Assembly (NCBI RefSeq): GCF_014649015.1
Contig: NZ_BMSF01000001.1
Location: 248,001-312,000, forward strand
Length of the DNA: 64,000 nt
Reading direction: 5' to 3'
Source: Streptomyces narbonensis
GTDB lineage: Bacteria > Actinomycetota > Actinomycetes > Streptomycetales > Streptomycetaceae
The notes below the pieces were generated by a model, which saw only the letters and a program-made list of their open reading frames with translations, had not been told where the DNA came from and made no database searches. Numbering within the stretch: the stretch's first letter is position 1; the number at the start of each line of letters is the position of its first letter. The translations under genes and the position numbers were made by a program. Positions 1 to 8,396 of the stretch are shown in pieces.

Positions 1-338
1 CGGCGCTGGCGGGGCTCAGTCCGCTGGAGCAGAAGGTGTACCGGCTGATCGACCAGCTTCTGGAGGAGATCCCGGGAGTCGTCCGGAACGTCCCGAGCAC
101 CCGGCCGCTGGTCGGCGCGGTCTGTGACGCGGCCGGGCGGACCATGGGCAAGGCGGCGTTCCAGGGGCAGAGCCAGGACCTGGACGAGCTGGCGAAGATC
201 ATCCACGGCCAGTTGGTTCCGGGGCTGCTGCCGACCGACGTCACGGACTGGGCACCGCTGAACGGCATCGCCCAGCGACTCGCCTCGTTCGCGGCGGAGA
301 ACAAGCAGCAATTTCTGGCCAGGCAACGGGGAGAATAG
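1..338 (+). CDS. C-terminal end of a larger protein, possibly type I restriction subunit HsdR (partial)
   Basis: The reading frame is open from the left edge (first full codon at base 3) and stops at 336-338, so about 111 C-terminal residues are visible. They form an acidic/hydrophobic helical segment (SPLEQKVYRLIDQLLEEIPG) followed by a tail ending QQFLARQRGE. No catalytic motif is visible. The next gene, 5 bp downstream, encodes a YgjP/DUF45 metallopeptidase. That family commonly sits directly after hsdR in actinobacterial type I restriction-modification operons, and this is the only reason for the HsdR suggestion. A GTG at 36 could be mistaken for a start, but the frame continues upstream of it. 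Coding is near certain; the family is a guess. Confidence 0.45.
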   Translation, partial: ALAGLSPLEQKVYRLIDQLLEEIPGVVRNVPSTRPLVGAVCDAAGRTMGKAAFQGQSQDLDELAKIIHGQLVPGLLPTDVTDWAPLNGIAQRLASFAAENKQQFLARQRGE

Positions 339-343
339 GCCGG

Positions 344-1129
344 GTGACCGCTCTTGCCGACGACCGACTCCTCCCTGCCCTTGCCGAGGGGAGTCTCCTC
401 ACCGTCGACGGGCTGTCGCTGCGCGTACGGGTCAGTGGCCGCCGCAAGCGGTTCGCGCTGACTGTTGAGTCCGATGCAGGGCTGACCCTGCACGCGCCCG
501 AGGGACGTCCGGCGGGGGATGCGGAGGGCTTCGTCCGCGCGCACTGGTCCTGGGTGGTGACGAAGGTGGCGGCGCGCGAGCGCACTCTCCCGCTGAATCC
601 CGCGAAGCGGTTGGTGGACGGAGAGGTCTTCCGTTACCTGGGGCGGACGTACCGGCTCGCGATCACGGCAGACGGGCCCGCCGACGGCAGGGTGCGACTG
701 ATCGCCGGGCGCCTGGTGATGAGCCGCGAGCAGGCCGGAGACCCGGACCGAGGGAGGGCGGCGCTCGCTGAGTGGTACTGCCGGGCCGGGCAGAACTGGA
801 CCGCGGGACGGCTCCAGCCATGGGCGGCCCGCATGGCGGTCGCGGAGCCCGTACTCGAGGTCTGCGACCTCGGTCGACGCTGGGGAAGGTACCGGCCCGG
901 CGACGGCGATCGAGGTCCCGGCCTGATGAGCCTTGGGTGGCCGCTCTTTCAGCTGCCGATGCATCTGGTCGACTACGTCGTCGCCCATGAGCTGGCCCAT
1001 GTCCGCGTGCCGGGACACCGCGCGGACTTCTGGCGGCTGCTGGGGATGGCGCTGCCCGAGTTTGAGGAGCGTCGGACCGAGCTTGACGAGCTGGGTCGGC
1101 GCATGTGGATGGGCGAGATCGCTCAGTAA
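344..1129 (+). CDS. YgjP-like (DUF45) M48-type zinc metallopeptidase
   Basis: 261 aa with a GTG start 5 bp after the preceding stop, consistent with one operon. The C-terminal third carries the gluzincin motif HELAH at about residues 217-221, followed by VPGHRADFW. This is the arrangement of the YgjP/WLM-like DUF45 family, where two His and a downstream residue bind zinc and Glu is the catalytic base. The N-terminal half is a beta-rich region typical of YgjP proteins, including a repeated basic segment (SGRRKRFALTV). There is no signal peptide, so it is probably cytoplasmic. Members often accompany type I restriction-modification loci; their substrate is not established. Family call strong, role inferred. 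Confidence 0.8.
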   Translation: MTALADDRLLPALAEGSLLTVDGLSLRVRVSGRRKRFALTVESDAGLTLHAPEGRPAGDAEGFVRAHWSWVVTKVAARERTLPLNPAKRLVDGEVFRYLGRTYRLAITADGPADGRVRLIAGRLVMSREQAGDPDRGRAALAEWYCRAGQNWTAGRLQPWAARMAVAEPVLEVCDLGRRWGRYRPGDGDRGPGLMSLGWPLFQLPMHLVDYVVAHELAHVRVPGHRADFWRLLGMALPEFEERRTELDELGRRMWMGEIAQ

Positions 1130-1144
1130 CCGACTGGGCCGGTC

Positions 1145-1550
1145 TCAGCCGTACTGCAGGGCGAACCACAGCCCCATACTGATGCTCGGATCGTCCAGGT
1201 CCGCGGCCAGATGTGTGGTGCAGCGGGCGACGTCCTGGGCGGATGGTGCTGCGGCGGACACCCAGAGTGGCCGTCGTGCGGTCCCAGCTGCCGTGGGGCG
1301 AGAGCGAGGCGCGGAGGGTCTCGGTTGGCGCTTCTGTGGGTGAGGTCAGGGAGCACGGGCGTACGCGGCCGCCTCTGCGGCGTTCGCGAAGCCGATGTAG
1401 CCGGTGGCGTACGAACGCACCTGCCTTCGCCCGGCACAGCGCCCGATCGGCCTGGGCGTCGGCGAGGTCGCTGGCCCCGAGGAGTGAGCTGGCGCCGCGC
1501 TGCGTACAGCACTCGCCGGCTGCGGCGCCCGCGTCGAGCGTCAGTGCCCG
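1145..1550 (-). pseudogene. Decayed PucR/CdaR-family regulator (C-terminal HTH region)
   Basis: The minus strand aligns piece by piece with the last ~130 residues of the intact PucR-type regulator at 3069-4703. The fragments are [57 protein letters not shown] and ARCTTHLAADLDDPSISMG then LWFALQYG before a stop. They match [58 protein letters not shown] and [19 protein letters not shown] then LWFALASR. They lie in different frames, with a frameshift near 1230 and an in-frame stop near 1345, so no intact product is possible. Upstream of about 1550 the similarity fades and a different remnant begins. It is probably a degenerate paralogue or an old duplication of the nearby regulator. Confidence 0.85.
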
Positions 1551-1789
1551 GGCTGGACGCGGTCAGCCGCTGGCACGGGGCGCTCGCCGTCGAGGAGGGC
1601 GCCTGGGTCTACAGCCTGGACACCGCCGACCCGCAGATCGGCAACACCGACATCCACCTCTTCTCCGTCGGCCGCGACGGCCGCACCGTCACCCTCGTCC
1701 GCTGGGGCCAGATGGGCGACTTCGAGGACGCCCCGCTGACCGCCTTCCGCACGACGACGAAGACCGCCGTCAACAAGCTCTGGTCCTGA
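1545..1789 (+). pseudogene. 3' remnant of an unidentified (probably exported) protein gene
   Basis: The plus frame ending at 1789 encodes about 78 residues with clear protein character: DAVSRWHGALAVEEGAWVYS, then GNTDIHLFSVGRDGRTVTLV, RWGQMGDFEDAP and TAVNKLW at the C-terminus. Conserved Trp, Gly and Asp residues and the clean C-terminal end suggest the last domain of a longer Streptomyces protein, possibly an extracellular sensor-like domain. No start codon or ribosome-binding site precedes it, because upstream the DNA becomes the antisense PucR remnant. It is therefore a 5'-truncated gene. The family is not recognised with certainty. Confidence 0.5.
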
Positions 1790-1980
1790 CGCAGCGTCAC
1801 CCTGGCGTGCGCTGAACCACTTAGAGTGACGGAGGGGTCGCAGAGTACCTCCAATCGGAGGATACTGGGACATGAGTTTCCGACGTCGGCACGCTCGTGC
1901 GTGGAGCCGGGCGGCCCATCCGTCATCAGACCGGTACCGGTCGGGGGGACCGTTTCGAATGTGATGCGAAAGGACGCGTC

Positions 1981-3018
1981 ATGGAACTCGAATCTCTCCC
2001 TCTCGAATCCCTGCCCGACGAGATCGTCGCCGAGATCGAGGTCCGGGACCGCTGGAGGCGCGCAACGGCCGCCGGTGGCCTGGAGTTCCTCGTCACCGAC
2101 ATCGGCAGATGGCCTCTGGGCAAGACGGTGCGGGTCGCCTTCCTCGACGGGAACGACCAGCTGCACGCGGACATCGCGCGAGCGACGAAGCAGATCACCG
2201 ACGCCTGCAACCTGACGCTCGACTTCGGGCAGAACGGCGGCGGAACGTTCCGGCGATGGAGCGAGGACGACACCGAACTCGCCGCCGAGATCAGGGTCAG
2301 CTTCGACCTGCCGGGCTTCTTCTCCCTGGTGGGCACCGACAGCACGGACAGTGCCATCGGTGCGGGAGGAGGCCCGGTCGGCGGCAACCCCGGCCAGCGC
2401 AGCCTGAACCTCGGGCGGTTCGTGACGAACAGGCCGACCAGGTGGGAGGGCACCGTGCGGCACGAGTTCCTGCACGCGCTGGGGTTCCACCACTCCCACC
2501 AGAACATGCGCGGCACCTGCGAGGGCGAGTTCCGCTGGGAGGACCCGGAAGGGTACGAGCCCACGCAGGACCCGACCGGTGCCTTCGTGGCGGACGCCCA
2601 GGGCCGGCAACCCGGCATCTACACGTTCCTCGCGGGTGCGCCGAACCGATGGCCGCGCGCGAAGGTGGACCACAACCTCCGCACCGTGGACACCCCGGAT
2701 CTCGTCGCCGGGCCCTTCGACACGAAGTCCGTGATGCTGTACCACTTCCCGGACTTCTTCTACAAGTCCACCCCCAGCAGCTGTGCGCCGGCCGGTGACG
2801 GGCAGAACCTGTCGGACGGCGACAAGCGTGGGCTCGACCTGCTGTACCCGCACACCCTGGACGGGCTGGCGGACCGTCAGGCCCGCGCCGACGCGGTCCT
2901 GGAGTCGCTCGGGGCCGCCCCTGAGGGGCGCCCCGGTGCCAACGGCGGCGACCTGGCCAAGGTGTACCGCAGCCGGGTCGAGGAGCTGGCGACCGCCCAG
3001 ACCGCGGGCGTCTCCTGA
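1981..3018 (+). CDS. Metzincin-type zinc metalloprotease
   Basis: 345 aa. The start is set by AAAGGA 7 bp before ATG 1981; the frame is open further upstream without a good ribosome-binding site. The zinc motif HExxHxxGxxH is at residues 161-171 (HEFLHALGFHH), with His161, His165 and His171 as predicted ligands and Glu162 as base. A candidate Met-turn, SVMLYHFP, follows at about residues 250-257, as in astacin/matrixin-like metzincins. No signal peptide, lipobox or membrane segment is seen (the N-terminus is acidic, MELESLPLESLPDEIV). It would therefore be intracellular or exported by a non-classical route, which is unusual for this fold. It is followed by the convergent PucR gene. Fold call strong, substrate unknown. 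Confidence 0.8.
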   Translation: MELESLPLESLPDEIVAEIEVRDRWRRATAAGGLEFLVTDIGRWPLGKTVRVAFLDGNDQLHADIARATKQITDACNLTLDFGQNGGGTFRRWSEDDTELAAEIRVSFDLPGFFSLVGTDSTDSAIGAGGGPVGGNPGQRSLNLGRFVTNRPTRWEGTVRHEFLHALGFHHSHQNMRGTCEGEFRWEDPEGYEPTQDPTGAFVADAQGRQPGIYTFLAGAPNRWPRAKVDHNLRTVDTPDLVAGPFDTKSVMLYHFPDFFYKSTPSSCAPAGDGQNLSDGDKRGLDLLYPHTLDGLADRQARADAVLESLGAAPEGRPGANGGDLAKVYRSRVEELATAQTAGVS

Positions 3019-3068
3019 ACCCTGCCGAGAGACAGCGTCCCGGTGAGGGAACCACCTTCCCGGTCCCC

Positions 3069-4703
3069 TCACCGGGACGCGAGCGCGAACCACAGCTCCA
3101 TCCGTACGTCCGGGTCGTCCAGGTCCCGGTCCAGGAGCGCGGTGCAGCGCGCGATGCGCTGCCGGACGGTGTTGCGGTGGACGTCCAGCGCCGTCGCCGT
3201 CCGGTCCCAGCTGCCGTGCAGCGAGAGCCAGACCCGCAAGGTCTCGGTGAGCGGCTCGGCGAGCGGGGCGAGGAGGGTACGGGCGTACGCGGCGGCCTCC
3301 GCCGGGTCCACGAGCCCCCCGAACCCGGCGGGACGGTGCCGGGCCAGGGGAGTACGGGACGCCTCCGCGCGCCGCAGGGCCCGCGCGGCCTCCGCGTCGG
3401 CCGCGGCGAGGTCCCGGGCGTGGGCGGGGGCGGCGGCCCCGAGCGTCCAGCCGGGCTGGGCGGTGAGGGGCGCCGAGGCGGGGAGGAGAAGCCGTACGGC
3501 GGCGGGGGCCGCCCCGGGTGCGGCTCCGGCGGAGTCCGTCGCCGGAGTCGCACCCGCGTCCACCAGGGCCGTCGCCGGAGTGGCACCCGCGCCCGCGCCC
3601 GCGTCCACCAGGGCCGTCGCCGGAGTGGCACCCGCACCCGCACCCGCGTCCACCAGGGCCGTCCCCAGCGATGCCGCCAGCGAGGCCGCCGCGAACGGGG
3701 TGCCGTCGCCGCCGCGGGCGTGGACCACCGTCCAGGGGCCCGGGCCCAGCGCCGCCGCGGCCTCCCCGGGGGCCGCGCCCAGGAGGAGCCGGACCAGGGC
3801 CCCGTCCCGTACCGTCACGTCCGCGCCCCGGTGCGGGGCCGTGAGGAGCGAGAGCAGGACCACCGCGACGCCCGCGATCGTGTGGTCGCCCGGGTCGCGC
3901 CGCTCCGTCGCCACCCCGAGCGTCAGGCCGTCCCGGCCACCCAGCGCGTACGCCGCGAGCCGCCACCCGCCACCGTCCCCGCTCGCCGAGGCGGGACCTC
4001 CCGGGCGCGGGCCGAGCACCCCGGCGAGCTCGCGCAGGGCCCGGGCCGCCTCCGGCGGGACCTCCCGGCCGGCCGCCGCCGACTCCGTGCCGTCCGACCC
4101 GAAGAGCACCGCCCGCCCCGTGAGGCGGGAGGCGAGGGCGCCGAGCACCGCCGGGACCGGGGCCGGCCGGGCCGCGGCCGTCGCGAGGGACTGCTGCGCC
4201 TCCGTCACCCGGCGCAGCTCGTGCAGCCTGGCCTCCGCCATCAGCCGCCACAGCGCCCGCGCCACCGCCGTGAACGGGGTTCTGGGCGGGACCTCGACCA
4301 GCGGGAGGCCGTGCCGCGCGCAGGCCTCGACGAGCTCCGCCGGGACCGTGTCGTAGACCGGCGTCACGCCGAAGCCGAGCGCCGCCGCCCCCGCCTCCAC
4401 GACCCGCTCGACGTAGCGCGTCGGGTCGGTGAGCTGCACGCCCGCCGTCATGAGCAGCTCGCCGCCGAGGAGGTACGGGTACGGGTCGGCCATCTCCGAG
4501 GTGTGGACCCAGTGCAGCGGCACGTCCCCGGAACCGGCGAGCAGCCGGAGCCCGAGGTCCCGGCGGGCGAGCAGCGAGGCCAGAGGGACCGGCGGCGCCG
4601 GGGGAGTGGCGCCCGGCTCGGGGGCGGGCGGTGAGCTCGGTGAGATCGGTGAGATCGGTGGGGTCGGCGAGCTCGGCGGGATCGGTGAGGTCGGCGTGGC
4701 CAT
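3069..4703 (-). CDS. PucR/CdaR-family transcriptional regulator
   Basis: 544 aa. The start is ATG 4703, with AAGGGT about 8 bp upstream; an upstream in-frame ATG (MYEG) lacks a comparable site. Order: a Pro/Ser-rich N-terminus; a PucR ligand-binding-like region (about residues 35-160) with [20 protein letters not shown]; a long variable middle; and a C-terminal HTH_30 domain (about 480-544) with [19 protein letters not shown]. The middle contains three copies of a 15-residue repeat, (T)[14 protein letters not shown], from 45-bp tandem DNA. It is divergent from the agmatinase gene across 119 bp and probably controls that gene. Regulators of this type commonly govern purine, amine or amino-acid catabolism. 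A decayed paralogue lies at 1145-1550. Confidence 0.85.
   Translation of the reverse strand: MATPTSPIPPSSPTPPISPISPSSPPAPEPGATPPAPPVPLASLLARRDLGLRLLAGSGDVPLHWVHTSEMADPYPYLLGGELLMTAGVQLTDPTRYVERVVEAGAAALGFGVTPVYDTVPAELVEACARHGLPLVEVPPRTPFTAVARALWRLMAEARLHELRRVTEAQQSLATAAARPAPVPAVLGALASRLTGRAVLFGSDGTESAAAGREVPPEAARALRELAGVLGPRPGGPASASGDGGGWRLAAYALGGRDGLTLGVATERRDPGDHTIAGVAVVLLSLLTAPHRGADVTVRDGALVRLLLGAAPGEAAAALGPGPWTVVHARGGDGTPFAAASLAASLGTALVDAGAGAGATPATALVDAGAGAGATPATALVDAGATPATDSAGAAPGAAPAAVRLLLPASAPLTAQPGWTLGAAAPAHARDLAAADAEAARALRRAEASRTPLARHRPAGFGGLVDPAEAAAYARTLLAPLAEPLTETLRVWLSLHGSWDRTATALDVHRNTVRQRIARCTALLDRDLDDPDVRMELWFALASR
3552..3690. repeat. 45-bp in-frame tandem repeat inside the PucR gene
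   Basis: Three copies of a 45-bp unit start at about 3556, 3601 and 3646 (each beginning GCGTCCACCAGGGCCGTC), with few substitutions. The unit encodes 15 residues ([12 protein letters not shown]), so expansion keeps frame. It lies in the linker between the sensory region and the HTH. Confidence 0.85.
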
Positions 4704-4717
4704 CACAGTGGACCCTT

Positions 4718-4754
4718 CGTACATTCTCAGTCCGTACAGTGGAGGGAACGTACA
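4718..4754. promoter_or_regulatory. Three CGTACA/TGTACG repeats between the PucR and agmatinase genes
   Basis: The divergent intergenic region has CGTACA at 4718, 4733 and 4749 on the plus strand (TGTACG on the minus strand), spaced 15 and 16 bp. This could be the binding array of the adjacent PucR-type regulator. The footprint is inferred from spacing and location only. Confidence 0.4.
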
Positions 4755-4822
4755 CTTCAATGTCGCTTTCGGGCCACTTACTGTCGAGCCGGACCCACCC
4801 ACACCCCAGGAGGACCCCGACC

Positions 4823-5800
4823 ATGAGCAGCAGCGACCAGAACACCCCGCGCGGCCCGATCGACTCGTCCCGCACCCCGCGGTACGCCGGTCCCGCGACG
4901 TTCGCGCGGCTGCCGCGACTGGACGAGGTCGGCACCGCCGACATCGCCGTGGTCGGCGTCCCCTTCGACAGCGGCGTCTCCTACCGCCCCGGCGCCCGCT
5001 TCGGCGGCAACGCCATCCGCGAGGCCTCCCGCCTCCTGCGCCCCTACAACCCCGCGCAGGACGCCTCCCCCTTCGCCCTCGCGCAGGTCGCGGACGCCGG
5101 CGACATCGCCGCCAACCCGTTCAACATCAACGAGGCCGTCGAGACCGTCGAGGCCGCCGCCGACGAGATCCTCGGCACCGGCGCCCGCATGATGACCCTC
5201 GGCGGCGACCACACCATCGCGCTGCCGCTGCTGCGCTCCGTCGCCAAGAAGCACGGCCCCGTCGCCCTGCTCCACTTCGACGCGCACCTCGACACCTGGG
5301 ACACGTACTTCGGCGCCGAGTACACCCACGGCACGCCGTTCCGCCGGGCCGTCGAGGAGGGCATCCTCGACACCGAGGCGCTCTCCCACGTCGGCACCCG
5401 CGGTCCGCTCTACGGCAAGCAGGACCTGACCGACGACGAGAAGATGGGCTTCGGCATCGTCACCTCGGCGGACATCTACCGCCGCGGCGCCGACGAGGTC
5501 GCCGACCAGCTGCGCCAGCGCATCGGCAACCGCCCGCTGTACATCTCCATCGACATCGACTGCCTCGACCCGGCCCACGCGCCCGGCACCGGCACCCCCG
5601 AGGCCGGCGGCATGACCTCCCGCGAGCTCCTGGAGATCCTGCGCGGCCTGTCCTCCTGCAACCTGGTCTCCGCCGACGTCGTCGAGGTCGCCCCGGCCTA
5701 CGACCACGCCGAGATCACCGCCGTCGCCGCCTCGCACACCGCGTACGAGCTGACCACGATCATGTCCCGCCAGATCGCGGCGAGCCGCGAGGCGAAGTAA
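4823..5800 (+). CDS. speB: Agmatinase / guanidinobutyrase-type ureohydrolase
   Basis: 325 aa, with AGGAGG about 9 bp before ATG 4823. The arginase/agmatinase fold is shown by the three manganese-site motifs: [18 protein letters not shown] and [21 protein letters not shown]. These enzymes hydrolyse agmatine to putrescine and urea, or 4-guanidinobutanoate to GABA and urea; sequence alone does not decide between them. Length is normal for the family. Context: it is divergent from a PucR-type regulator and followed, after a MITE-like insertion, by a TPP-dependent enzyme. That trio suggests an arginine or guanidino-compound catabolic locus. Cytoplasmic. Confidence 0.9.
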   Translation: MSSSDQNTPRGPIDSSRTPRYAGPATFARLPRLDEVGTADIAVVGVPFDSGVSYRPGARFGGNAIREASRLLRPYNPAQDASPFALAQVADAGDIAANPFNINEAVETVEAAADEILGTGARMMTLGGDHTIALPLLRSVAKKHGPVALLHFDAHLDTWDTYFGAEYTHGTPFRRAVEEGILDTEALSHVGTRGPLYGKQDLTDDEKMGFGIVTSADIYRRGADEVADQLRQRIGNRPLYISIDIDCLDPAHAPGTGTPEAGGMTSRELLEILRGLSSCNLVSADVVEVAPAYDHAEITAVAASHTAYELTTIMSRQIAASREAK

Positions 5801-5820
5801 CCTCCCCTCCGGCCCGGCTT

Positions 5821-5995
5821 AGGGGGTGTCCGGAAAGTCCCGCCTGGCCCGCGACGTCTGGCACGCACGCTCGCCGCGTTGCCAGAATGCCCACGTAGCG
5901 AGCTACGCGGGCATCCCGGCGCCTTGCGATCGCACGCACCAGACGCCGCGGGCCCTGCCCTGCGGGCAGACGGCGCTACTTTCCGGACACCCCCT
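5821..5995. mobile_element. MITE-like palindromic element between speB and the TPP-enzyme gene
   Basis: A perfect 18-bp terminal inverted repeat (AGGGGGTGTCCGGAAAGT at 5821-5838 and its complement at 5978-5995) bounds 175 bp. The interior is itself a long imperfect palindrome: GCCCGCGACGTCTGG pairs with CCAGACGCCGCGGGC, and GCCCACGTAGC with GCTACGCGGGC around the centre. No transposase fits inside. No obvious target-site duplication was found. The termini resemble those of actinobacterial insertion sequences (from memory, unchecked), suggesting a non-autonomous element moved in trans. Transcribed, it would form a long hairpin and might attenuate read-through from speB. Confidence 0.75.
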
Positions 5996-6058
5996 GGCCG
6001 CCGGGCCGGGCGGGCCGCCCGGCCGCACCCGACCACCGAGCCACGCCCCGAGGGACCG

Positions 6059-7741
6059 ATGACCCACGACCACGACCTGGTGCTGCGCCCCACCGAGGCG
6101 CAGACCGCCGCCGCGCTCAACCCCCCGAAGGGCCGCACCGGCGGTGACCTCGTCGTCGAGACGCTCTCCGGGCTCGGCGCGACGACCGTCTTCGGCCTGC
6201 CCGGTCAGCACGCGCTCGGCATGTTCGACGCCCTGCGCCGCTCCTCCCTGCGCTACGTCGGCCTCCGCGTCGAGAACAACGCCGGCTTCGCCGCCGACGC
6301 CTACGGCCGGATCACCGGCGAGGCGGCCCCGCTGATGCTCTCCACCGGGCCCGGCGCGCTCATGTCGCTCGCCGCGCTCCAGGAAGCGGCCGCCGCCTCG
6401 GCGCCGGTGCTCGCGATCGGCAGCCAGATCCCGGTGGCCGGCCTCGGCGGCGGCCGGCACGGCTACCTGCACGAGCTGCGCGACCAGCAGGCCTCCTTCC
6501 GGGACGTCGTGAAGTCCGTCCACACGGTCCGTACGCAGTCCCAGATCCCGTCCGCGATCGCGGCGGCCTGGGAGTCGGCGCTGACGGCCCCGCACGGGCC
6601 GGTGTGGGTGGAGATCCCGCAGGACGTGCTCCTCGCGGAGACCCCGCTGCCCGTGGTCACGGCGATGGACGCCACGCCCGAGGAGACCGCCCCGCGCCCC
6701 GAGCTCACCGCGGTCGCCGCCGACCTGCTGACGAAGGCCGCCCGGCCCGTGATCATCGCCGGCGGCGGAGTCGTCCGCTCCGACGCCTCCGGCAAACTCC
6801 GCGCGCTCGCCGAGCGGATCGACGCGCCCGTCGTCACCACCTTCGGCGGCAAGGGCGCCTTCCCCTGGACGCACCCGCTCTCGCTCCAGTCCTGGCTGGA
6901 GGACCGGCACACCACCGACTTCCTGGAGGACGCCGACGTCCTCCTCGTCGTCGGCTCCGGCCTCGGCGAGCTGTCCTCGAACTACCACACCTTCGCCCCG
7001 CGCGGCCGGGTGATCCAGATCGAGGCCGACGCCGGGAAGCTGGAGTCCAACCACCCGGCGCTCGGCATCCACGCGGACGCCCGGCTCGCCCTCCAGGCCC
7101 TCCTGGAGACGGTCGGCGAGCGAACCGACCCGGCCGCCCCCGAGCGGGTCGCGGCCGTCCTGGGCAAGGTCCGGGACCGGATCGCCGCCCAGGACCTCGG
7201 CCTGGAGCAGCGGATCGTCGCCGCCGTGCGCGAGGCGCTGCCGGACCGGGCCCCCAGCTTCTGGGACATGACGATCCTGTCGTACTGGGCGTGGTCGGCC
7301 TTCGACGCCCGGCACCCGAACACGATGCACTCCGCCCAGGGCGCCGGCGGCCTCGGCTACGCCTTCCCCGCCGCCCTCGGCGCGGCCGTCGCGGACCCGT
7401 CCGCACCGGTCCTCGCGGTCTCCGGCGACGGCGGCGCGATGTACTCGATCGCGGAGCTGGCGGCGGCGAAGCAGTACGGCCTCGACGTGACGTGGCTGAT
7501 CGTCGACGACGGCGGCTACGGCATCCTGCGGGAGTACATGACGGACTCCTTCGGCGAGACCACGGGCACCGAGCTCACCCGCCCGGACTTCGTCGCCCTC
7601 GCCGAGTCCTTCGGCGTCCCGGCGACCCTGACGACCCCGGAAACCCTGACGGCGGACCTCAAGAGCGCCCTGGCGACCCCCGGCCCGTCGGTGGTCGTCC
7701 TCCCGGCCCTGCTGCGGATGTTCGAGCCGACGCACCTCTGA
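6059..7741 (+). CDS. Thiamine-pyrophosphate-dependent enzyme (acetolactate synthase / decarboxylase-like)
   Basis: 560 aa from ATG 6059, preceded by GAGGGA. Domain order is the classic three-domain TPP fold. The N-terminal PYR domain has VFGLPGQHALGMFDAL and the conserved Glu of RVENNAGFAADAYGR. A central domain follows (ADLLTKAARPVIIAGGG). The C-terminal PP domain has the TPP/Mg motif GDGGAMYSIAELAAAKQYG running to DDGGYG. The true substrate is not evident; ALS, benzoylformate decarboxylase-like and related 2-oxo-acid decarboxylases share these motifs. Next to the agmatinase it may act on a carbon skeleton from guanidino-acid breakdown (inference). The 112 bp downstream is a GC-rich direct-repeat tract (units like CCCCGGACCCGCCGG at 7770-7800). 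Confidence 0.85.
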   Translation: MTHDHDLVLRPTEAQTAAALNPPKGRTGGDLVVETLSGLGATTVFGLPGQHALGMFDALRRSSLRYVGLRVENNAGFAADAYGRITGEAAPLMLSTGPGALMSLAALQEAAAASAPVLAIGSQIPVAGLGGGRHGYLHELRDQQASFRDVVKSVHTVRTQSQIPSAIAAAWESALTAPHGPVWVEIPQDVLLAETPLPVVTAMDATPEETAPRPELTAVAADLLTKAARPVIIAGGGVVRSDASGKLRALAERIDAPVVTTFGGKGAFPWTHPLSLQSWLEDRHTTDFLEDADVLLVVGSGLGELSSNYHTFAPRGRVIQIEADAGKLESNHPALGIHADARLALQALLETVGERTDPAAPERVAAVLGKVRDRIAAQDLGLEQRIVAAVREALPDRAPSFWDMTILSYWAWSAFDARHPNTMHSAQGAGGLGYAFPAALGAAVADPSAPVLAVSGDGGAMYSIAELAAAKQYGLDVTWLIVDDGGYGILREYMTDSFGETTGTELTRPDFVALAESFGVPATLTTPETLTADLKSALATPGPSVVVLPALLRMFEPTHL

Positions 7742-7853
7742 GCCGCGCGGAGCCGGGGCCGCCCGCCCCGGACCCGCCGGCCCCGGACCCGCCGGCCCCG
7801 GCGGCTCCGCCGCCCCGCCGCCCCGCCGGGCGCCGGGGCCGGGGCACCCGCTC

Positions 7854-8225
7854 TCAGGCGAACAGCGCCCCGTACTTCTCCTTGTAGGCGCTCAACTGCT
7901 CGTTGTAGCCCTCGCTGAAAAGGGCGGACTCGGTGTTGTCGAGGGGCCGCGACGGAATCCCCTTCGGCGGGATGAACGCCGGTATGCCCTGGAAGACCTC
8001 CGTCGCCGCCTTGGCGTGGGCCTCGCCCCGCACCACGGCGGCCACGACGTGCTCGCCCGCCAGCCTCAGGTGCTGGCGCAGCTTGTTCTGGGGCGACCGG
8101 GCCGTCTCGTACAGCGTCCCGGTCTCCGCGAGCCTGTTGGTCCGCGCCCCGATGCTCTCCAGCGCGCGCAGCGCGGCGTGGAGCTGCCCGCACAGATACG
8201 CCGGCCTGCGCTCGGCCTCCGACAT
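7854..8225 (-). CDS. Small orphan protein, distantly resembling the C-terminus of Cas8c/Csd1
   Basis: 123 aa, start ATG 8225 with AGGAGG 7 bp upstream. It opens AYLCGQLHAALRALESIG, has LYETARSPQNKLRQHLRLA in the middle and ends LFSEGYNEQLSAYKEKYG. The pattern AYLxGxLxAxL, then a short loop, a His-Leu-containing helix and a final (A)LFxxGY recalls the C-terminal region of type I-C Cas8c (Csd1). The similarity is weak and judged by eye. No cas gene or CRISPR array is near, so if homologous it is a detached, repurposed domain. It is divergent from the ABC exporter gene. Confidence 0.55.
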   Translation of the reverse strand: MSEAERRPAYLCGQLHAALRALESIGARTNRLAETGTLYETARSPQNKLRQHLRLAGEHVVAAVVRGEAHAKAATEVFQGIPAFIPPKGIPSRPLDNTESALFSEGYNEQLSAYKEKYGALFA

Positions 8226-8396
8226 GTCGCCCCCTCCTGGCGTCGAGTGCGCCGCCCCCTGGCGGCCCGTGATCCCTACCCCGTCCGCCCCGGCGGGGAA
8301 CACGCGACTCCGGGTCGCTAATTGTTGCGGCGGGATGAAATCGCAGCCCAGCCGTGTTGGGCCTTCCGGTAGAGAAGGACGAATGGGAGGCCACTC

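Noticed and set aside
1609..4944. A very long minus-strand open frame over the PucR, metzincin and neighbouring genes
   Set aside because: It runs antisense to or out of frame with clearly coding genes and contains no recognisable domain; it is an artefact of high GC content removing stop codons.
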